Origin: Thinopyrum elongatum
Lineage: Eukaryota > Streptophyta > Magnoliopsida > Poales > Poaceae
Assembly (NCBI GenBank): GCA_011799875.1
Contig: CM022303.1
Location: 274,422,904 to 274,486,903, forward strand
Length of the DNA stretch: 64,000 nt
Direction: 5' to 3'
The translations under genes and the position numbers were made by a program. The first letter of the stretch is position 1; every line of letters starts with the position of its first letter. Below the pieces are notes generated by a model. That model was not told where the DNA came from and did no database searches. It was given only the letters and a program-made list of their open reading frames with translations. Shown here piece by piece: positions 57,653-64,000 of this stretch.

Positions 57653-59686
57653 GGCCTCTGTGGCTTTCTGGAACTCGTGCTCACTGGATTCGTCGTCTTC
57701 CTCATCATCATCGCCTCAATCATCCTTGTCGCGGCCTCGGGCGGGCATCTCCTTTTGTTGCTTAGCCTTGCCACGGTGGCCTCCCCGGCCACCATGCTTC
57801 TTGCCAGATCCCTCAGCACCGTCCTGGACCTTCTCCTTGTCTCGTCTTTTGTACTCAGCTCTCTGCTTCTCGACAAGCTGCTCAACTTGCCGGCAGTTTT
57901 GGAGATCGTGGCCCTTGGTGCGATGGATCTTGCAATACTGCTTGCCGGAGCTTTCTGACTTGTCGGCAGCCGCCATGGCCTGGCAGGAAGCGCACCCGGC
58001 AACTTCCTTGCCGGGGTCGTCAACCTTGGCCTTCTTGGCGGTGCCGGGGTTGCCGGATTCCTCGACAGCAAGCACGGCCTTGCCTCTGCGCTTCTTGTTC
58101 CGCCGCCGGCCTTTCTTTGACTGGGTTGCAGCATCTTCATCCTCTGATTCGCCCCCTGCGCCAATCCCCTCACCGGGGAGTTTCCTTCCTTCTTCAGCTC
58201 AAGCACACTTGTCGGCCAAAGCGTAAAGCTCGGCAATACTCCTGACCTTGTTCATCGCCAGCTCTTCATGCATCTTGCGGTTGCGCACGTTCTAATGAAA
58301 CGTGCTAACAACAGTGGCAGGATGAACGTCTGGAATATTGTACTGCACTCGGCTAAATCTCTAGATAAACTTGCGCATGGGCTCGCCCTCCTTTTGAGGG
58401 AGGAGATGCAAATCACTTTCTTGGCCAGGAGCTTGGTGGCCTCCAACAAAGCCGCCAACAAACTGATGGCACAGATCTGACCAAGAAGAAATGGAATTCT
58501 CCGGCAGATGCGTCAACCATGACCTGACGTTGGGTTTGAGCACCAACGGGAAGTAGTTGGCAAGTATCTTGTCATCTCAGCCCCCGGCAGCCTGCACCGC
58601 AATGGTGTAGATGCTCAGGAACTCCAAGGGATGAGTCTTGCCGTCATATTTCTCCGGGACCTCTGGTTTGAACGTTCGGGAGTTGGGCCACTAGACTCGC
58701 CGCAGTTCACACGTAAATGCTGGACAACCTACCTCATAGGGCAAGTCGCCTGCGTCCCCTGGCGCAGGCTTGTCGACAGTAGGCCCTGCGCGTTTATCGG
58801 ACTGATAACGCGCCTCCCGTCGCCGCTCGATGCTGGTTCGAGCGTCCTCTTTGCTTCGTTCCCGAAGAATTTGATGCTGATCGCGGCGCATCCGCGGATC
58901 GGACGATGCTGTGGAATCGTCATCACGGCCGTCGGTCCGCCGGGCCGATGACCGTCACTGTTGTCGTGGAGGGGAGTGCACCGTGGTCGCACCACCTCCA
59001 GTCTTCTCATCATCGGCTCGCGTTGAATCGATAGACCACTGCCGCGAGGGTTCCGCCTGCTGCGGCCCATCCTTGTTGACGAAGCCAATGAGGCTATGGA
59101 TAGTAGACCACCACTCCTCCATCTTCTCCTGAGCAGGAGGAAAATCAAGGAGCAGCTGCGCACGTGCCAAAGCTTCTATTGGCGTAGGCGGCGGCGACAG
59201 GTGCGAGGTATGTGAGGTGCTCTGACTCCTAACAGTGTTAGAAGGAGCATCGTCACGATCACGCGATCGCGCGCCACTTCCACCGGCGGTTTGGCGTGCA
59301 TGTTGGGCCTGCGCACCTTGGGATCGATACGCAGAAGTCTTTCCATGGGGACGTTCTGAGTCACCAACGCCACGGCACTGCTCATCGCGCGCGACCTGGG
59401 AAGGCCGCAATGCTTGCGCCAGCGTGGGAGTCCTAGAAGGTGTCCTCCGATCTCTGGAATTCACTGCGCCACTCGTAGGCAGCACAGCTCCATCCCTGGA
59501 TCCAGCGGGGCGCGGGTCGCCCTCGCCGCTGCGAACGACGCCGCTCGCCTGGCTCGGATCGCCAGAACGCCGTGGAGGGTCTAAACCTCCACCTCCTACA
59601 TCCACGCCGTCACCCGTCCGAGTGGGCACGGGCAGGACGGACGTAGACGGAACAACCGCTGCCACACCCTTCTTCTTGGGTGGCAT
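57653..59686 (-). pseudogene. Gag of Tat-2
   Basis: ATG 59,686 (MPPKKKGVAAVVPS), 66 bp after the primer-binding site. Low-complexity N-terminal part, then the capsid region shared with Tat-1b (ILANYFPLVLKPNVRSWL, LPENSISSWSDLCHQF, EEGRKLPGEG) and a zinc-knuckle variant (GCASCQAM ... YCKIHRTKGHDLQNCRQ), Gly/Arg/Lys-rich end and acidic GDDDEEDDE. Seven in-frame stops (58,955, 58,691, ~58,577, 58,361, ~58,292, ~58,199, 57,716), all TGA or TAG, no frameshift. Gag would assemble the particle; as read it cannot be made. Confidence 0.85.
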
Positions 59687-59752
59687 GGTGACAAAGACGA
59701 TGAAAAAAAACTGACGCGCTGATCACCTGATCAGGTTCGCGCAACCTCGATC

Positions 59753-59770
59753 CCCCTACCTGGCGCGCCA
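59753..59770 (-). promoter_or_regulatory. Primer-binding site of Tat-2
   Basis: TGGCGCGCCAGGTAGGGG on the minus strand, four bases after the 5' LTR; identical to Tat-1b. Confidence 0.8.
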
Positions 59771-59774
59771 AAGA

Positions 59775-60518
59775 TGTCGGCGTACGACACCTATGAGATC
59801 CGAAGGACTCCTTTATGATTCGGCAGGGAGAGAGGTATGCACGAAGAGCAGAACTGAGGACCAACGCGAGGGGGATTTTTACCCAGGTTCGGGCCGCTGA
59901 TCAGCGTAAAACCCTACTCCTGCTTTAGTTTATTATCAGTGTTTTCGTCCCAATTCTTGGAGCGCTTGCAATGAACAGCTTGTTCGTGCAGCGACTACGC
60001 ATGCAGAATGGGCTGAGAGAGTGGCCTCCTCCTGTAGCAGTTGCCTTGGGCCTCCTTTTATATGCTCAAAGGGGTCATACCTAACCACTGACGGTTTAGG
60101 ACCAATGCATTTAATGCACCATGAGGTGTCCGTTTAGGTGTCCTTACTTTCTTGGGGATGGAAAAAGGCGCCATCCCATCAGCACCGCTTAAGCTCGCCT
60201 CCACTAGCGCCTCGCCACGCATCCAGAGATGGGACCAGAATATCAGGCTGGTCGCTGCGCTGGAGCGGTGGCATAGTGGCGGAACCTTGCCGGGTGCAAA
60301 TCTTGCCGGGCTCCGCAGGCTACCCCGGCAAGATCTTGCCGGGGTCCGAGCCCCTAATCTCCAGTTCTCCTTATCTTCTCATCTTTGGCTTGAATGTCTC
60401 TTTGATAATCTTGGATTAATCTTCAGTTGTTCCCCCGAAAAGCCTTGCCGCAGGTATGGCTACAACTGCCCGTGCACAAGTATGGGGTACTAAAGGCCCA
60501 ATATTTAGTACACCGACA
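59775..60518 (-). mobile_element. Tat-2 5' LTR
   Basis: 744 bp, from TGTCGGTGTAC at 60,518 to CGCCGACA at 59,775 (minus strand). TATAAAA box at 60,057-60,063. Lacks 53 bp present in the 3' LTR; TCA stands at both edges of the gap. Confidence 0.95.
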
Positions 60519-60523
60519 CCCAA
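60519..60523. repeat. Target-site duplication of Tat-2 (right)
   Basis: CCCAA, matching 47,439-47,443. Confidence 0.95.
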
Positions 60524-60830
60524 CATGCATTTCGGCCTGCTAAAGGCCCATGGTATCTTCTGGGCCGTAACAGGCCAGCAGAATATTCAGCCTGTTAATG
60601 GCCCGAAGCTACATGGGCCCAACTAACCGCTGAGTCCACTAAAGGCCCAACTAAACTTTGGGCCGAATGGAGGCCCGTGTAAGTTGTGGGCCTGGCGCAA
60701 AGTGTGAAGGCCCCAATGGCCTTTCAGGCCCAAGAAAATTGCAGGCCAGCCAAATTGTGGCCCACTAAAATGCAGGCCCGTTACAGGCGAATGTTTCGGC
60801 CTGGTCGCCTACATCAGATTTTCACCTTTT
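60524..60830. repeat. CACTA subterminal repeat array, part 2
   Basis: Resumes the GGCCC/GGGCC motif series (TTTCGGCCTGCTAAAGGCCC and variants) interrupted by Tat-2. Ends near 60,830. Confidence 0.7.
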
Positions 60831-61128
60831 TTCCAGATAGCGAATGATGGCATATACGGCAACTAGTAGGAATTCATAACAAACCTACTCTATACAATAA
60901 AGAAATTATGGCATAGTAACTTAGAATAAACCTACACTATACTATAAAGGATTTCTAGTATATTACATCCACTGGGCATCGAAGTTCGCCACCAGGGATA
61001 ATAAAGCGCAACGAAGAAGCAGATTACAAATACTGGGCGCCATTCAGCGTAACAAAATAATACTAAACCAAGACCACTTCCAGGACAGTTCAAGAAAGGT
61101 TAGCCTTGCGCGGGAGCTGCTACGCAAG
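60831..61128. other. Spacer between array and CACTA gene
   Basis: AT-rich, no gene or repeat recognised apart from an imperfect ~25 bp repeat (CTACTCTATACAATAAAG / CTACACTATACTATAAAG at 60,886 and 60,931). Probably the 3' end of the minus-strand CACTA transcript. Confidence 0.4.
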
Positions 61129-64000
61129 CTAATGAGCAAGGCTGTGAGACTGGCCTAGCATGTCAGTCATAGCTTCCAGCTGTAGCTATTTAGCAATGAG
61201 GTTCTCATTGGTGTTCTTCGCGATCTTCCTTAGAGATAGGACTTCAAGTCGAACTTGAGTTGCAGAATGCCTTTCTGCTTGAACTTGGGACTGAAGAAGT
61301 CGAACTGATTCAGATAGCGAATTCTATGAGCTTGTCTGACTGCTAGTCTCAAGTAACTTGAACACTGCATAAGACATGACTTTGGGGTTGTCTCGCTATC
61401 TTCAAGATGTTTTGCCTTCTTTACTGTAATATATGTTGGGTTTGTCTCACAGCCTTCAGCAGACTTGTGCATGCCATCAGGCATATCACCCTGAAACAAG
61501 CAGAGATATGACAGGTTTTGCACGTGTATAAACAAAGATGGTAACTGTGCTATCAATTCCATCCAATTTCAAATTAGAAAATAAAGAGTCAGTTCAAAAT
61601 ATCAATAGCATAATTTGGCATTATTCATAATGCAGGCAGCTTCACCACACTACTGGATTACCATGTCAACAAAAAAAGCATAGATGAAGGGCAAAGACAA
61701 TCATTGTATCTATTTTGGTTAATGTGCATGGCATGTTGTTCATATCATCGGCCACATCAGTAAGATAAAACAGGAGATGACAAGGTGCAAACGTGGGCGG
61801 CTTCACCACACACTGGATTATAGATCCACAAAAACAAGCATACATATAGGGAGTATTGAGTAATGTGCATGGTATGAATAAGGAATTTGGTTTTACAACT
61901 AAAACTTGGAACTTATAGTTGTTGCGAACATGCATTTTGATAGAAATAGCAAACTAAACAGCAGTTGATGTTAGGGACTTTGAGCAAATTAAACAGCAGC
62001 TGAGGATAAAGGCTTTAGAAGGACTGACTTATATTAACAGTTAACACCGTCTCTATAATGCCCTTGTCCATGTCAAGGGAAGGATAACTCAAGAATTTCA
62101 GCACAGAAACTTCTTCATAAGCATTGCATGTACGCTGCATTTTGTAGAGAGTAATTATAGATATGATAATACTGGAAGGGATAGAGGATAATGAAGATAA
62201 GATGCAGATTGATGCTACATAATCAACTACCAATCCCTGTAAGTACAAGCATTACAGGACAAAATGTACTGACAAGAGCAATGGGCTACACTTCTGCACT
62301 GGCATTGTCTGTGTATTCAACTTTTTGGTAAGATTAAATATAGATCAGATATTTTTTAGTAAATGGTGGGTGAGGGAGATAACACGCAGAATGCTACACA
62401 ATGAACCAATCCCTCCTTCCCATAATATAAGAGTGTTTTGTACACTGGTGTACTGTACAAAACGCTCTTATATTATGGGACGGAGGGAGTAGCTGTTAAT
62501 GTAAGTACAGTGATAGACGACGTTCAGTCCTTACAAGAGGACTGTAGGGCTAAACCTCTTCAAAAGCATTGGGTTGATTCTAAATTTATGTAAGAGTTGA
62601 TACGGATCTTATAATGTCCACCAAATGGAGGATAACGAGGCTAACATGTGCAGTGATGCTACATAATCAACCAGCTATGAAAGTAAGTATGGTCATACAG
62701 GGCAAGAGGTACTCACAAGAGCTATGCAGTGTGCAGTATAGTTGCGAGATTGTGTGGTCTGTGGTCCCTTGAGAATGAATGTTCTTCTGCAAATAGTTTT
62801 CATACAAGTGAGACGGTAAGGCACATGCAGAAATGTAGTTCAAATTGTGATGTGATATCATAGATAGTACCTTACGCTGCAGATGAGACCAATGTGTAAC
62901 AAGATTATTCCAGTCACAGTCTGATAAATGTAGCACCGGAGACTTTACAGAAATTTCATTTAGAGGCTTGCCATCGAAGTGCGCTTGCCTCAGGTAGGAA
63001 CGATACTTCATCAACGAGTTCCTGAAAAGCGCAACCAACCCTTGCTTGTCTTGACTATCCAGTTTGGTCCTCACCTATTTAAAAGAATGAAATCTTGTGT
63101 CTTTTGTCAGCAGAAACATATGCACTAATTACCATGAATAACATTAGTACATTACTTACACGTAAGTTGCGGAGGAAGATTGGAAATTGTTCTGTGTCTG
63201 TGGTATAATCTTTCCATGAAGGAAAGATGCGCACAAAGTTCCTGACAACAATATAAGCTTCATCTTCTAAACTGGGAAGAAGTGGAACAGGGGTCCTATT
63301 TGCTGCAATTGGGGCTCGCTCTCATTCGAAAAGCGATTTGGCAACTGGATTTGGTGTACTCTTTGCTGGAATGGGTGTTTTGCGTCATAGAGTTGGTGCT
63401 ATGTCAACTGGCATCATCATACGGTTTGCTGCAGTTGGGGTCTGCTGAGTTGGGGCATCAGAGATGACCAGTGTAGTAGGGCTAGAATCTGCTAGAGTTG
63501 GGGCTGTGTTTTGTGGGTCGGGTGATATTGCAACTACACTTAATGGGCTATTTGATTCATCAGATGTAACTTCCTTTTCCAAATACTTTGTTCGTGCTCC
63601 TCCGCGATCAGCAATCGCCCTCTTCCTTTTGAACATCTGATACACAAGAACAACATTTGAATGGATAAATATGGTATGATGACAGATGGAATATGTACTG
63701 AAAATGGATAGGCAGGGCGTATTCACATACACGATGTCTAAACTAAGCTAATGGCAGTGCAACAAAGTAGAAGCAATGCAAAGCATCAGTTGCAAGATAT
63801 GTGCGACCAATATAACCTTGGAAAGTTAGAGCAAGCACCTTGATGGGTGAATAAGATAGGGCATCTGCCTCTGAATCCTCCACTAGGGAGCTACATTGAC
63901 TTAGGTCTCCCTCTAGCACAGAATCATTGTTAGGATCACATTCTGAGCACGAATCTATAGGTGGGGAGCGTTTGCATTGCATTGCATCCAGACTTGATTT
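61129..64000 (-). pseudogene. CACTA transposase-associated gene, 3' exons (gene continues past window)
   Basis: Minus-strand exons with splice-like borders: 64,000-63,839 (open upstream, acidic, donor AAG/GTGCTT), 63,636-63,170 (Pro/Thr-rich with two AANR repeats, then EDEAYIVVRNFVRIFPSWKDY), 63,074-62,871 (DSQDKQGLVALFRNSLMKYR, DCDWNNLVTHWSHLQRK), 62,786-62,717 (KNIHSQGTTDHT), and a last exon 61,490-61,129 (KKAKHLEDSETTPK, then a coiled coil LLQSQVQAERHSATQV). The W..LV..W segment and coiled-coil end are typical of plant En/Spm-associated proteins (PF03004-like), which bind subterminal repeats. Broken by stops in the 63,636 and last exons and by an apparent 5 bp insertion near 61,377. The gap between 62,716 and 61,491 may hide one more exon (62,145-62,035, NAYEEVSVLKFLSYPSLD). 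Confidence 0.65.
62409..62489. mobile_element. Stowaway-type MITE, 81 bp
   Basis: Nearly perfect inverted repeat: TCCCTCCTTCCCATAATATA at the left and its counterpart ending GGGACGGAGGGAG at the right, with almost no loop. TA follows on the right; the left TA is mutated to CA. It lies in an intron of the CACTA gene. Stowaway elements are non-autonomous and depend on mariner-type transposase. Confidence 0.85.

Larger units (their letters stand above)
47444..60518 (-). mobile_element. Tat-2: complete Tat-lineage Gypsy element with antisense PF04195-type gene
   Basis: 13,075 bp on the minus strand, bounded by CCCAA duplications inside the CACTA array. 5' LTR 59,775-60,518, primer-binding site, gag-protease-pol as one 2,119-codon frame (59,686-53,330) with about ten stops and no frameshift, a 5.1 kb space with an opposite-strand gene, polypurine tract, 3' LTR 47,444-48,240. 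By eye the LTRs differ at about 3% of aligned bases, mostly transitions, plus a 53 bp gap. Not mobile on its own as read. Confidence 0.95.
46449..64000 (-). mobile_element. CACTA DNA transposon, left terminus to window end
   Basis: CACTACAAAAAAAAATACAC at 46,449 is a CACTA terminal inverted repeat. Subterminal sequence with short repeats follows, then the GGCCC-rich array, which continues after Tat-2, then a minus-strand gene with spliced exons of the En/Spm transposase-associated type. The other terminus is beyond 64,000. The likely 3 bp target copy at this end is TTC (46,446-46,448); it cannot be checked without the other end. Confidence 0.8.

Noticed and set aside
57651..58226. Plus-strand 191-residue Ser/Leu-rich frame
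   Set aside because: Shadow of the Tat-2 gag basic and zinc-knuckle region.
1..64000. CRISPR arrays, rRNA genes, tRNA genes, bacterial operons
   Set aside because: None seen. The regular GGCCC spacing at 46,680-47,443 is a CACTA subterminal array, not a CRISPR.

Overview
The window is a stack of nested transposable elements with no host gene that I can support. Families, LTR lengths and nesting depth point to an intergenic stretch of a large grass genome, most likely Triticeae (wheat, Aegilops, barley or rye). That assignment rests on recognising the style of the elements, not on a search.

Region by region: (1) 1-14,418 and 18,816-33,060 are two copies of one ~14 kb segment (DupA, DupB). 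Each holds the end of a >4 kb minus-strand LTR, a plus-strand LTR fragment, the 3' end of a plus-strand Gypsy element (Tat-3), the 3' end and LTR of another plus-strand Gypsy element, and the 3' part of a minus-strand Gypsy element (Tat-1). DupA stops inside reverse transcriptase. DupB runs on into the rest of Tat-1, which is complete at 26,620-37,187. (2) 14,419-18,815, between the copies, holds a plus-strand LTR and the rest of the large minus-strand LTR with its primer-binding site. (3) 37,188-42,634 is the 3' end of a plus-strand element whose LTR is split by a solo LTR that is itself split by another solo LTR; both insertions have recognisable target-site duplications. (4) 42,635-46,448 holds a Gypsy coding fragment, a truncated LINE and a Gypsy LTR. 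(5) 46,449-64,000 is a CACTA DNA transposon open at the window end, with a GGCCC-rich subterminal array and a minus-strand transposase-associated gene. A complete 13,075 bp Gypsy element (Tat-2) with a 5 bp target-site duplication interrupts it at 47,444-60,518.

Tat-1 and Tat-2 share an 18 nt primer-binding site, a gag-protease-RT-RNase H-second RNase H-integrase order and a 2.4-5.1 kb space between integrase and 3' LTR. The second, archaeal-type RNase H places them in the Tat lineage. Each carries a gene on the opposite strand in that space with its own TATA-like box. Tat-1 carries a B3 DNA-binding-domain protein. Tat-2 carries a protein of the 'putative gypsy type transposon' family followed by a long coiled coil, with intron-like gaps. 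The same slot holding two unrelated antisense genes is the most interesting biology here.

Caution on sequence quality: DupA and DupB differ largely by one-base insertions and deletions. Gag-pol reading frames outside the duplicated segment keep one frame over kilobases, while those inside it are frameshifted repeatedly. Many breaks in the duplicated part are probably consensus errors, and the duplication itself could be an assembly product.
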